From: Clostridia bacterium
Lineage (GTDB): Bacteria > Bacillota > Clostridia > Oscillospirales > CAG-272
Direction of reading: 5' to 3'
Assembly: GCA_900763885.1 (NCBI GenBank)
Contig: CAAFLY010000176.1
Span: forward strand, 1 to 39,779
Length of the DNA: 39,779 nt
Shown here: piece by piece, positions 1 through 7,887 of the stretch
How the letters are laid out: each line of letters starts with the position of its first letter
How positions within the stretch are numbered: the stretch's first letter is position 1
Position numbers and translations under genes: made by a program
Notes under the pieces: model-generated
The model's database searches: none
What the model was told of the DNA's origin: nothing
What the model saw: the letters and a program-made list of their open reading frames with translations, nothing else

Positions 1-681
1 GAATACTCAGAAAAGCCTGATATGCTATCAGTGATAAAAAAATACGCTGAGAATGCGGATGTCGGCATTCAAGATATGGATTTTGAATTCCGAAATGAAG
101 AGATAAATGAACCTGCTGATACTGGTGATATTCCAACAGGAATAATTGCAGCACTCACCCAATTTGCTAAAGCACTTTCGGATATTTCAAATACTTCTGA
201 AGTTAAGCTGCAGCGAAGTGAGGTCAATGCTACATCTTATCATAAAGGAGTGAAATCTGATGGTTCAGAAGCATTATTTGAACTTCAATTGGCTGATGAA
301 TCTGATGGAACAAGAAAGTTAATGGCATTGGCACCAGCGATTGAGAGAGCACTTGAGTGTGGTGGACTGCTCATGGTGGATGAACTTGAAAAAGAGATGC
401 ATCCGCTCATCGTTGAGATGATAATATCAAAGTTTCAGAGTCCAAGCAGTAATCCGAAGCATGCACAGATTATTTTCACAACTCATGACACTGAACTTTT
501 GAATATGAACCTTCTTCGCAAAGATCAGCTCTACTTTGCTGATAAATGTAGAAAAAACGGAGTGTCTGAACTATACAGCATAAGTGATCTTCAAACTCTT
601 ACGAATGAGAATATTCGAAAAGGGTATCTGCTAGGAAAGTACGGTGGTACACCTGACATCAAGATTGAGGAGGTTGAATGA
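1..681 (+). CDS. AAA/ABC-type ATPase, C-terminal part (AbiLi/RloA-like), 5' truncated by window edge
   Basis: The reading frame is open from base 1, so the N-terminus with the Walker A motif lies outside the window. The visible part has an ABC-like signature region (DESDGTRKLMALAPAIERA), a Walker B LLMVDELEKEMHP and an H-loop-like IFTTHD followed by a helical tail ending GKYGGTPDI. This order is typical of AAA_15/AAA_21 SMC-like ATPases of anti-phage systems. The stop at 679-681 is one base before the probable start of an RloB-like gene, so the two are translationally coupled. The AbiL and RloAB pairs have this same order: ATPase, then RloB. Role by inference: ATP-driven sensor or gate of an abortive-infection system acting in the cytoplasm. 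Confidence is high for the ATPase class and moderate for the exact system. Confidence 0.85.
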   Translation, partial: EYSEKPDMLSVIKKYAENADVGIQDMDFEFRNEEINEPADTGDIPTGIIAALTQFAKALSDISNTSEVKLQRSEVNATSYHKGVKSDGSEALFELQLADESDGTRKLMALAPAIERALECGGLLMVDELEKEMHPLIVEMIISKFQSPSSNPKHAQIIFTTHDTELLNMNLLRKDQLYFADKCRKNGVSELYSISDLQTLTNENIRKGYLLGKYGGTPDIKIEEVE

Positions 682-682
682 G

Positions 683-1342
683 GTGCCTAGAAAGATGCGC
701 GAGGAACGCCCACTTGTATATGTTTTTTCGGAGGGTGAGAGCGAACAGGCATATGTGGATTTCCTTAAAGAACACTTTGAGGAAAATGTGCGCATAATGT
801 ATCCTAAGGGAACAGGTCTTTTCGATGAGGCATGGGATAAGTTCAGAAAAGATAAAAAGTATAAGGATGCCCTGGAGGTTATAGACGAGATATGGTTCTT
901 TTATGATGTTGAGAAAGAGGATGTTCCTAAGTGGGAGCATCGGCTCGACATAATAAACCGCTTGCGGAGATTGAGAAAGAATCCGAATATACGGGTCCGA
1001 CTGCTGATGACTACAGCCTGCGTTGAATATTGGCTTTTGCTGCACTATCAGTATGTGAAGCCGTCAATGCTTACTCCTGCGGATAAGGACAGGATGCTTG
1101 ATCGTATCAAATCGTTTGTCCAGGATTACGCAAAAGGCGATCTTGTAAGTACGAAGAAGATTGCCAGAAATTACATGACAGCAATCTTGAACGGTGAAAA
1201 GGTACTTAACAGTTTGCGCTTGGATGGGATACCAACTTTGGAGGATACGGATGAGAGAAATACATGGCTCAGCAAATGCGGACTGACGTTCACGACAGTT
1301 CATGAAGCAGTGAAATGGCTTGAAGAGTGGCGGAATGGATGA
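683..1342 (+). CDS. rloB: RloB/AbiLii-like putative nuclease effector
   Basis: The protein is about 219 residues. Near its N-terminus is LVYVFSEGESEQAYVDFL, which fits the RloB family start (EGxxxE, Toprim-like acidic motif). It is followed by an acidic FFYDVEKED segment and the family hallmark ACVEYWLLLHY (compare FELWLLLHF). The GTG at 683 is preferred because GAGGAGG at 667-673 lies nine bases upstream; an ATG at 695 is the alternative, and a longer reading from 644 would overlap the ATPase. It forms an operon with the upstream ATPase. In AbiL/RloAB systems the RloB partner is thought to be the toxic effector, with the ATPase as sensor; nuclease activity is inferred from the Toprim-like motifs. 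Confidence 0.85.
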   Translation: MPRKMREERPLVYVFSEGESEQAYVDFLKEHFEENVRIMYPKGTGLFDEAWDKFRKDKKYKDALEVIDEIWFFYDVEKEDVPKWEHRLDIINRLRRLRKNPNIRVRLLMTTACVEYWLLLHYQYVKPSMLTPADKDRMLDRIKSFVQDYAKGDLVSTKKIARNYMTAILNGEKVLNSLRLDGIPTLEDTDERNTWLSKCGLTFTTVHEAVKWLEEWRNG

Positions 1343-1393
1343 GGTTATACATTATAGCAACATTACATTTCCCTTGTAACACAGTACGCGCGC

Positions 1394-1450
1394 CAGAGCA
1401 CCTGACTGTTAATCAGGGTGTCACTGGTTCAAGTCCAGTTGGGGGAGCCA
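1394..1450 (+). other. tRNA-Asn(GTT) 3' fragment, probable attachment site (att) of the left-hand element
   Basis: The fragment carries a 5-bp anticodon stem (CCTGA/TCAGG, 1401-1405 and 1413-1417) with anticodon GTT at 1408-1410. It also has a T-arm ACTGG-TTCAAGT-CCAGT, a 3' acceptor strand TGGGGGA (1440-1446) and an encoded GCCA end at 1447-1450. The D-arm half GAGC is present at 1396-1399, but no matching GCTC follows an ordinary 5' acceptor strand. TCCCTTG at 1370-1376 could pair with the 3' acceptor only through three G-U wobbles, and the D stem would have two mismatches with an oversized loop. I therefore read it as a 3' remnant and not a working tRNA. Confidence 0.75.
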
Positions 1451-1664
1451 ATGAAAGCAGCTCATTCACTTGAGGTACTTTTTTGTTGCAAATTATAAAA
1501 AAAGCTGCACTACCGAATCCGGCAGAGAAAATCCGCCTAAATACCTATAAAGTGCGCAGCGTGAGAGGACTGCGACGCTTCTCCTTAGGTTTTCTTCTCA
1601 CAAATTGCCCATATATCCCACGAGAATCATAGGAATTTTGAGCAACCTTTTTCCGACACTCCTA

Positions 1665-1693
1665 TTGCAAATTTCGAAAAATCGTGCTATAAT
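1665..1693 (+). promoter_or_regulatory. Sigma-A-type promoter for the ABC transporter operon
   Basis: TTGCAA at 1665-1670 and TATAAT at 1688-1693 are separated by 17 bases, with TG one base before the -10 (extended -10). Transcription would start near 1700, giving a long leader before the first ABC gene. Confidence 0.75.
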
Positions 1694-1786
1694 ACGACCA
1701 TATGGATTCAAAATCCGCCGTATTACAGCTGTTTATCCGGAAAGAAAAGATGCGACTGTCTGTGGGCGGTTTTTCAATACCAAACG

Positions 1787-1802
1787 GTTAGCAAAAACTA
1801 AC
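1787..1802. promoter_or_regulatory. Palindromic operator candidate, GTTAG-N6-CTAAC (copy 1)
   Basis: GTTAG, CAAAAA, CTAAC forms a perfect 5-bp dyad about 90 bases downstream of the promoter's start site. The TTAG-N6-CTAA spacing resembles half of a DtxR/IdeR metal-regulator box. A second copy lies at 2031-2046 in the same leader. The DtxR link is inference. Confidence 0.4.
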
Positions 1803-2030
1803 TACATGGTGTAAGAGAGCTCTCCGAAGGGTGCCGACGGGATGTAATTTTCAACGACGTGGCGGTGCGGAAGCGTTCCGTCGTGCATGGAAGGGAGTTT
1901 ATACCATGGCGTGATCACCCAGGGGAGATGCTCAATCGAAAAAACACCGTATAGGCGACTCTGGTGATCCTGCTGTGTATTCTGATAGGAAAGAGATCAG
2001 ACATAGGCGGCTCTATTTTTTTGGCTGGCA

Positions 2031-2046
2031 GTTAGCAATGGCTAAC
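2031..2046. promoter_or_regulatory. Palindromic operator candidate, GTTAG-N6-CTAAC (copy 2)
   Basis: GTTAG, CAATGG, CTAAC; the dyad extends to GTTAGC/GCTAAC with a 4-base centre. It has the same half-sites and spacing as the 1787 copy and lies about 110 bases before the first ABC gene. It could bind a DtxR-like repressor or act as an RNA hairpin. Confidence 0.4.
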
Positions 2047-2156
2047 CTTCGTCTATCCCAGTGTATCCCGGAGAAGACCGATTTTCCCTAAGTATTTTGA
2101 AAAATTCATTCTAAGGAGGTTTCCCATTTTGAAAAAAATCCAATCTACAAAGACTG

Positions 2157-3905
2157 ATGCACTACGCGGGCAGGCATCGATTCTTCACCTACGCGTCGTG
2201 GCTCCTTGCCGCGGTGAGTGCACTTGTGGCTCTCGTGCCGTTCTGGTACATCTGGAAGATCATCCGGGAGGTCCTGGACACGGCACCGGATTTCTCGCGG
2301 GCGACAGAGCTTGTGCATTCCGGTGTGATGGCGATGCTGTTCGCAATTTTGTCGTATCTTATCTACATCGGTGCCCTGATGTGCTCCCATCTGGCGGCGT
2401 TCCGTGTCGCTACCAATCTCCGGCTGGCACTGACGGAACATATCGCAAAGCTGCCGCTCGGATTTGTGGACAGCTTCGGCAGCGGCAGGCTCCGCAAGAT
2501 CATCAACGACAGCACCGGTGCCACCGAAACCTATCTCGCCCACCAGCTTCCCGACAAATGCGCCGCGGTCGCCACACCGATCGGACTGCTAATTCTCCTG
2601 TTCGCATTTGACTGGCGGCTTGGTCTGCTCAGTCTGGTTCCGGTGTTCCTCGGCTTTCTCATCATGTTGGCTATGACGGGTAAGCAGATGGAGGAAAAGA
2701 TGCGCCAGTACAACAACGCGCTTGCCTCCATGTCCAACGAAGCCGTGGAATATGTACGCGGCATTCCGGTGGTCAAGACGTTCGGTCAATCCGTTTTCTC
2801 CTTTAAGAAATTCAAGGCGACCATCGATGAATATGAAAAGTGGGTCGTTTCCTATACGAAGGATATGCGGCTGCCGATGCTGTTCTATACCGCCGCCATC
2901 CACGGTGTGTTCGCGTTCCTCATCGCCGGCGCGCTGTTCTTCACCCGCTCCGGTGTGACAAACGCGTTTCTGTTGAATCTCTTGTTCTACATCATCATCA
3001 CCCCCGTGATCTCCCTGACGCTGACGAAGATCATGTACATGAGTGAGAACGGCATGATCGTCGCCGACGCGCTCGGCAGAATCGACAGTGTGCTGGACGC
3101 GGATCCCATGACGGTGCGCGGGAATCCACAGCATCCCGCCGACGCATCGGTCACGCTCGACGACGTACACTTCTCCTACGACGGCAAAACGGAGGTCATC
3201 CGCGGTGTATCCATGAACATCGGCGCGGGACAGACCGTTGCGTTCGTGGGCCCCTCCGGCGGGGGAAAATCCACCCTGGCAAGCCTCATCACGCGATTCT
3301 TTGACGTGCAGAGCGGCAGTATCCAGATCGGTGGGGCAGACGTGCGGAATATCGATAAGGAGGAGCTGATGCACACGGTGTCGTTCGTTTTCCAGAACAG
3401 CCGGCTCATCAAGGCGTCTATCCTCGAGAACGTCAAGATGGGCAGGCCGGATGCGACAGACGAGGAGGTATTGGCGGCTCTGCAAACGGCACAGTGCATG
3501 GACATTCTCGAAAAATTCCCGGGAGGCGCGCATACCATCATCGGCACAGGCGGCGTATATCTCTCCGGCGGAGAACAACAGCGGATCGCCATTGCGCGTG
3601 CCGTACTGAAAAACGCGCCGGTAATTATCCTTGACGAGGCGACGGCGTTCGCGGATCCCGACAATGAGGTGAAGGTCCAGGCGGCGTTCGGCGCGCTGTC
3701 CAAGGGCAAAACCGTCATCATGATCGCGCATCGCCTCTCCACGGTAGCGAATGTCGATCGGATTTACGTTGTAGAGAACGGCAGGATCGCGGAATCCGGA
3801 AAACGGGACGAGCTTTGTGAAAAGAACGGACTGTTCGCGCGGATGTGGCGGGAGTATCAGTCGTCGGTCGAATGGAAAGTGGCAAAGGAGGTATCCGGCA
3901 AATGA
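2157..3905 (+). CDS. ABC half-transporter, fused membrane and ATPase domains (exporter fold), 5' end possibly frameshifted
   Basis: This is a 582-residue MsbA/IrtA/YbtP-type protein. Six membrane helices occupy roughly residues 10-290. The ATPase domain has Walker A VGPSGGGKST near residue 365, signature LSGGEQQR near 469, Walker B VIILDEAT near 489 and the H-loop histidine near 524. The next gene encodes a second half-transporter and overlaps by four bases (ATGA), so a heterodimer is expected. The start is odd. The strong AAGGAGG at 2113-2119 is set for a TTG at 2129 in another frame, whose first codons contain an A7 run (2132-2138). Removing one A would join a natural N-terminus (MKKSNLQRLMHYAG) to this frame. 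As written, ATG 2157 has no ribosome site. The substrate is unknown; a metal-chelate role is only suggested by the DtxR-like boxes in the leader. Confidence 0.8.
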   Translation: MHYAGRHRFFTYASWLLAAVSALVALVPFWYIWKIIREVLDTAPDFSRATELVHSGVMAMLFAILSYLIYIGALMCSHLAAFRVATNLRLALTEHIAKLPLGFVDSFGSGRLRKIINDSTGATETYLAHQLPDKCAAVATPIGLLILLFAFDWRLGLLSLVPVFLGFLIMLAMTGKQMEEKMRQYNNALASMSNEAVEYVRGIPVVKTFGQSVFSFKKFKATIDEYEKWVVSYTKDMRLPMLFYTAAIHGVFAFLIAGALFFTRSGVTNAFLLNLLFYIIITPVISLTLTKIMYMSENGMIVADALGRIDSVLDADPMTVRGNPQHPADASVTLDDVHFSYDGKTEVIRGVSMNIGAGQTVAFVGPSGGGKSTLASLITRFFDVQSGSIQIGGADVRNIDKEELMHTVSFVFQNSRLIKASILENVKMGRPDATDEEVLAALQTAQCMDILEKFPGGAHTIIGTGGVYLSGGEQQRIAIARAVLKNAPVIILDEATAFADPDNEVKVQAAFGALSKGKTVIMIAHRLSTVANVDRIYVVENGRIAESGKRDELCEKNGLFARMWREYQSSVEWKVAKEVSGK

Positions 3906-5635
3906 TCCAATGGATTCAAAAGAAAACCGCGTCGTCCAGAGAGGGAGCGGTCGGGCTGATCAAGGGAATTATCGCCTGCGCCTTCCAGAACATCGCGTTC
4001 ATGCTTCCGGTATCCCTTCTGTATCTTCTGGTATCGGATCTCTTGGCGGGCGGCGTCCATGACGGCAGAGCCGTGTTTTATATCGTCGGCTGCGTGGTCT
4101 GCTTCGCGGCGATTTTTGGCACCACATGGTTCCAGTACAACAACACGTATTTTACCACTTATGAGGAAAGCGGCAAGCGGCGGCTCGGACTGGCGGAAAG
4201 ACTGCGCAGGCTGCCCCTGTCCTTCTTTGGCAAAAGGGATCTCGCCGATCTGACCAGCACCATCATGGCGGACTGCGAGGTGCTGGAGAAAACCTGCTCC
4301 CACTTTGTCCCGGGACTGTTCGGCTCCCTCATCTCCACGGTCATCCTCTCGCTCGACATGTTCCTCTTTGACGCGCGTATGGCAGCCGCCGCACTGTGGG
4401 TGGTCCCGGTGGCGGTGCTGATCGTCATCGCAAGCTACAGGGTACAGGACCGCGTGCAGGCGAAGAATATGGCGGCAAAGATGGCGTGTGCGGACGGGAT
4501 CCAGGAATACATCGAAACCGTGCGCGATCTCAAGGCGAACAACGCGGAGAACACCTACCTTGCCGGACTTACCAAAAAGATCCGCGGTGTGTAGAGGCAG
4601 GCAATCTCGGCAGAGCTGACCACAGCGGTATTCGTGACCTCAGCGGGTATGGTGCTGAAGCTCGGTATCGCGTCGGTGGCACTGGCGGGCACGGTCCTCC
4701 TTGTGAACGGCAGCATCGACGTGCTCACGCTTTTCATGTTTCTGCTCGTCGCGTCCCGGCTGTACGATCCGATGCAGAGCGCGCTCCAGAATCTCGCCGC
4801 CATCATCGCCATGCGGACCAATGTGGCGCGGATGAATGAGATCCTCGAGCATCCGATCCAAGAGGGCAGTGAGACGCTCACGAACAAAGGCTGCGACATC
4901 GTGTTCGATCACGTGGGCTTCTCATACAACAGCGGGGAAACGGTCCTGCGCGATGTATCGTTCACGGCAAAGCAGGGTGAGGTCACGGCACTGGTCGGAC
5001 CCTCCGGAGGCGGCAAAACGACGGTATCCCGGCTGGCGGCGCGCTTCTGGGACAATCAAAAGGGAAAGATCACGGTCGGCGGGATGAACGTCGCGGACAT
5101 CGATCCAGAAGCGCTGATGCGCCTATACTCCATTGTGTTCCAGGACGTGACGCTGTTTGACAATACGATTATGGAAAATATCCGGCTCGGCAAAAAAGGC
5201 GCGACGGATGAGGAGGTGTTGGCGGCGGCACGGCTTGCCAACTGTGCGGAATTCGCGGAAAAGCTGCCCGACAAGTGGAATACGAACATCGGTGAAAACG
5301 GCTGCGCGCTGTCCGGCGGAGAAAGACAGCGGATCTCCATTGCCCGGGCGTTTCTGAAGGACGCACCGATCATCCTGCTCGATGAAGCGACCGCGAGTCT
5401 GGATGTGGAAAATGAGACACTGATCCAGACGGCACTTTCCCGCCTCATCCGCGACAAGACGGTCCTTGTGATCGCCCACCGCATGCGTACCGTGGCAGGC
5501 GCGGACAAAATCGTCGTGCTTTCGGACGGCGTTGTGGCGGAGCAGGGCGCACCGGAGGAGCTGTACCGCAAAAACGGCATCTACACCCACATGGTCAACC
5601 TGCAAAAGGAGAGCCAGAGCTGGCGGATCCGGTAA
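3902..5635 (+). pseudogene. ABC half-transporter, partner of the upstream gene, interrupted by an in-frame TAG
   Basis: ATG at 3902 overlaps the previous stop. The frame would encode about 577 residues with membrane domain and ATPase (Walker A VGPSGGGKTT near residue 365, signature LSGGERQR, Walker B IILLDEAT, H-loop AHRM). A TAG at 4592-4594 (codon 231) interrupts the membrane domain. The reading frame continues unchanged on both sides (ending LTKKIRGV, then RQAISAELTTAV), so a single substitution from CAG or GAG explains it. TAG is used as a normal stop elsewhere in the window (for example the genes ending at 12767 and 14168), so recoding is unlikely. Restart at a later codon would yield only the last two helices and the ATPase. 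A sequencing error is possible. Confidence 0.8.
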
Positions 5636-5657
5636 ACGATCCAAAAATGAAAAATGG

Positions 5658-5699
5658 CACCTGTGCGGCATCCAGTCGATTCCGCGCGGGTGTTTTTTT
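5658..5699 (+). terminator. Intrinsic terminator after the ABC operon
   Basis: An 11-bp stem (5658-5668 with 5682-5692, two G-U pairs) has a 13-base loop and is followed by seven T at 5693-5699. Confidence 0.85.
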
Positions 5700-5786
5700 C
5701 GCGGCATCGCAGATCCGCAATGCCGTTGTGAACCCAATCGCGTCTCAAACTGCTGAATATTCGGCAAAAAAATATCGCCACAACGC

Positions 5787-5815
5787 TTGACATCGCACAA
5801 AATATACAATATAAT
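5787..5815 (+). promoter_or_regulatory. Consensus sigma-A promoter for the LRR protein/sigma factor operon
   Basis: TTGACA at 5787-5792 and TATAAT at 5810-5815 are both perfect and 17 bases apart. The LRR gene starts 50 bases downstream. Confidence 0.85.
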
Positions 5816-5865
5816 AAAATTGTATAGCGGATCTCATCCGACTAAAAAAGACTGGGAGGTTTATT

Positions 5866-7866
5866 ATGCGACTGCGTTATGGATTCTTTTGGCTCTGCAC
5901 CGTTTTGACCGTTTGGGTTCTGCTGCTTGTTCCGATCTCGGCAGCGGACGCGGGTGTCTGCGGCGACAACGCGACATGGACCTACGATGCGGATTCCGGC
6001 ACGCTCACCGTCACCGGCACGGGCGCGATGTGGGATATGGCGGCGGATTTTTTCGATCCGAATGAGAGGATCCGCCAAATGGCATACGAAAAGACGCTCG
6101 CCCGTCAGCCGGAGGAGGCACATACGGTGCCATGGGGGGAGGTGCGCGGCGATATTCGGTCCGTTGTGATCGGCGAGGGGATCACCACGGTCGGAAATTA
6201 CGCGTTCCAAGGCTGCGGCAGACTGACTGCGGTCACATTGCCGTCCACGCTCCTTTCCATCGGAGACGGCGCGTTTTTGCATTCTTATGAAATATACGAG
6301 ATCGACCTGCCGGACGCACTGCAATCCATCGGGGATTTCGCATTGTACAGCGCGAATCTGTCCGCCGTTCACATTCCGCGAGAACTGCGGGAGATCGGCC
6401 CCTTTTCCCTCTGCGGCGACGGGGTCATGGATGTCGGCTATCATCTGGCTACGATCACGGTCGATCCGGAGAATGCGTATTTCTGTGCGGAGGATAACGT
6501 ACTGTTCACAAAGGACCGCACGGAGCTGGTGCTGTTTCCCGTTTTCGGAGAATCGACCGTATATACACTGCCGGATACAGTACAGCGCATTCGAGACTAT
6601 GCGGCGATCGATCTGTCGGCGGCGGAATTCCATATGGGGGAAGGACTGCTGGAGATCGGCATCGGCAATTTTTCGTCCGCGTGCTGTCCCTCCTTCCGTA
6701 TTCCGGCAAGTGTGGAGAAAATCGGCGCGTTCGCCTTTACGGGCGGGTATTCTCTGAAATGGATCGAGGTGGATCCGGCAAATCCGCAGTATAAGAGCAT
6801 CGACGGCGTGCTGTATACGAAGGACGGCACGGAGGTTTTGGCATGTCCGCCGCGGAAATGGGGGTATCTCTGTCTGCCGGAGACGGTGGAGATCATTCGC
6901 GGCGGTGCGTTTCACGAAAGCAGTCTGAACGAATTGCGGTTTACAGGCGACCGCCTCACCGGGATCGAGCGGGAGGGGATCTTCCACTGTCCGTATATCC
7001 GTGCGCTGTGGTTCCCCGCGTCCCTCAAACGGATGGAGGCGGGCAGTATCCAGTATAACCCCGGATTGCGGGAGCTCTATTTCACCGGAGACGCACCGGA
7101 GGTATATCCGTCGGAGGGAAAGGAGTACGAGGCCAATGCTGCGATCGCTGCCTATGATATGCCTGCCACGCTCTACTATCTCTCCGGGCAAAAGGGATGG
7201 GATACCTTTGAGGGCGTATGGCTTATCCCGACGCCGGTGGAGGAAATCGTGGAGAGACCCATTCCAAGCTGCGGTCCCGGGGCGGTTTGGTGGTACAGTG
7301 AAAACGAGACGACGGGCGGAGACCTCGATATCCGCGGCGAGGGTCCCATATACGACTACACCGATACGACGGTACCGTGGCACGACCTGCGCGACCGGAT
7401 TTATGTGATCTATTTCTTGGATGGCGTCACCAAAATCGGTGACAACGTGCTGCGGGATCTGCCAAACGTGCGGGAGGTGTGCTTCCTGCATGATGCGGTG
7501 GTGGAGATCGGCAGCGGGAATTTCTGCGATATGCCGTCCCTTACGGAGGTGGAGATCCCGGCGCGGGTGGCGAAAATCGGCTCCGGCTGCTTTGAAAACG
7601 TACCCGCGCTGACCGCACTGACCGTTGACGGGGATAATACGCACTATCGCGTGGAGAACGGCGCGCTGGTCTGCCTCGATCCGGAAACCGACGCGGAGAC
7701 AGAGACGATGACAGAGGAGAAAGGCGCACCCGCGGAGGAGACGGCAGCGGAGGAGAAGGACGCGGCTGCATCCAAGCGGCATGCGGTGTGGTACGGGATA
7801 GGCGCGGCGTGTCTCTGCGGGATCGCGGCGGTGGCGGTCATATGGAGAAAACGTGCCGGACGGTGA
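5866..7866 (+). CDS. BspA-like leucine-rich-repeat surface protein, membrane-anchored
   Basis: The protein is 666 residues. An N-terminal signal peptide (about 1-27, hydrophobic core VLTVWVLLLVPIS) is followed by a CGDNATWTYDADSGTLTVTG module. LRR_5-type repeats follow, with the pattern IG-AF--C--L--V-LP--L--IG. The opening module recurs near residue 470 (CGPGAVWWYSENE, PWHDLRDRIYVIYF), giving two tandem sensor-like units. The C-terminus has a Glu/Ala-rich linker, one membrane helix (VWYGIGAACLCGIAAVAVIW) and a basic tail. It is therefore probably an extracellular, membrane-tethered ligand- or host-binding protein. GGGAGG precedes the ATG. It is the first gene of an operon with an ECF sigma factor 21 bases downstream. 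A function as signal receptor for that sigma system is inference. Confidence 0.85.
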   Translation: MRLRYGFFWLCTVLTVWVLLLVPISAADAGVCGDNATWTYDADSGTLTVTGTGAMWDMAADFFDPNERIRQMAYEKTLARQPEEAHTVPWGEVRGDIRSVVIGEGITTVGNYAFQGCGRLTAVTLPSTLLSIGDGAFLHSYEIYEIDLPDALQSIGDFALYSANLSAVHIPRELREIGPFSLCGDGVMDVGYHLATITVDPENAYFCAEDNVLFTKDRTELVLFPVFGESTVYTLPDTVQRIRDYAAIDLSAAEFHMGEGLLEIGIGNFSSACCPSFRIPASVEKIGAFAFTGGYSLKWIEVDPANPQYKSIDGVLYTKDGTEVLACPPRKWGYLCLPETVEIIRGGAFHESSLNELRFTGDRLTGIEREGIFHCPYIRALWFPASLKRMEAGSIQYNPGLRELYFTGDAPEVYPSEGKEYEANAAIAAYDMPATLYYLSGQKGWDTFEGVWLIPTPVEEIVERPIPSCGPGAVWWYSENETTGGDLDIRGEGPIYDYTDTTVPWHDLRDRIYVIYFLDGVTKIGDNVLRDLPNVREVCFLHDAVVEIGSGNFCDMPSLTEVEIPARVAKIGSGCFENVPALTALTVDGDNTHYRVENGALVCLDPETDAETETMTEEKGAPAEETAAEEKDAAASKRHAVWYGIGAACLCGIAAVAVIWRKRAGR

Positions 7867-7887
7867 CGTCGCGGAAGGAAGTGGTTT

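Larger units (their letters stand above)
1..1450. mobile_element. Right end of an integrated element (partial), carrying a two-gene defence module
   Basis: The first 1.35 kb is visibly AT-richer than the rest of the window and has different codon use (many AAA, GAA, ATA and AAT codons). It ends at a 3' half of a tRNA-Asn gene at 1394-1450. Integrases of tyrosine type commonly insert at the 3' end of tRNA genes and leave such a partial copy at the far end. Since the fragment reads on the plus strand, the intact tRNA and the integrase would be expected to the left, outside the window. No integrase is visible here, so the element is inferred from composition and the tRNA fragment only. Confidence 0.55.
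1451..2128 (+). other. Non-coding stretch with a long structured 5' leader for the ABC transporter genes
   Basis: I see no convincing gene here; an open frame at 1605-1814 has no ribosome site and no family look. The part after the promoter at 1665-1693 is a leader of about 430 bases with several stems. These are ACGACG/CGTCGT at 1854-1859 and 1879-1884; GATCACCCAG with CTGGTGATC at 1913-1922 and 1961-1969; and an imperfect inverted repeat around 1530-1600 (CCTAA/TTAGG with flanking GAAAA/TTTTC). Near-identical 11-mers TAGGCGACTCT (1952-1962) and TAGGCGGCTCT (2004-2014) repeat directly, the second followed by a T-rich run. It does not match a riboswitch class I know. Two GTTAG-N6-CTAAC palindromes are listed separately. 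Confidence 0.5.

Noticed and set aside
1699..1725. ATGGATTCA and CCGTATT near the first promoter as a further copy of the tailed hairpin repeat
   Set aside because: No GCGCCA-type arms precede it and the tail match is broken.
1605..1814. A 69-codon plus-strand frame across the first promoter
   Set aside because: It contains the promoter and first palindrome, has no ribosome site and no protein-like features.
2157..5635. Alternative genetic code (TAG as an amino acid) to explain the interrupted ABC gene
   Set aside because: Other genes in the window end normally at TAG without conserved sequence beyond it.
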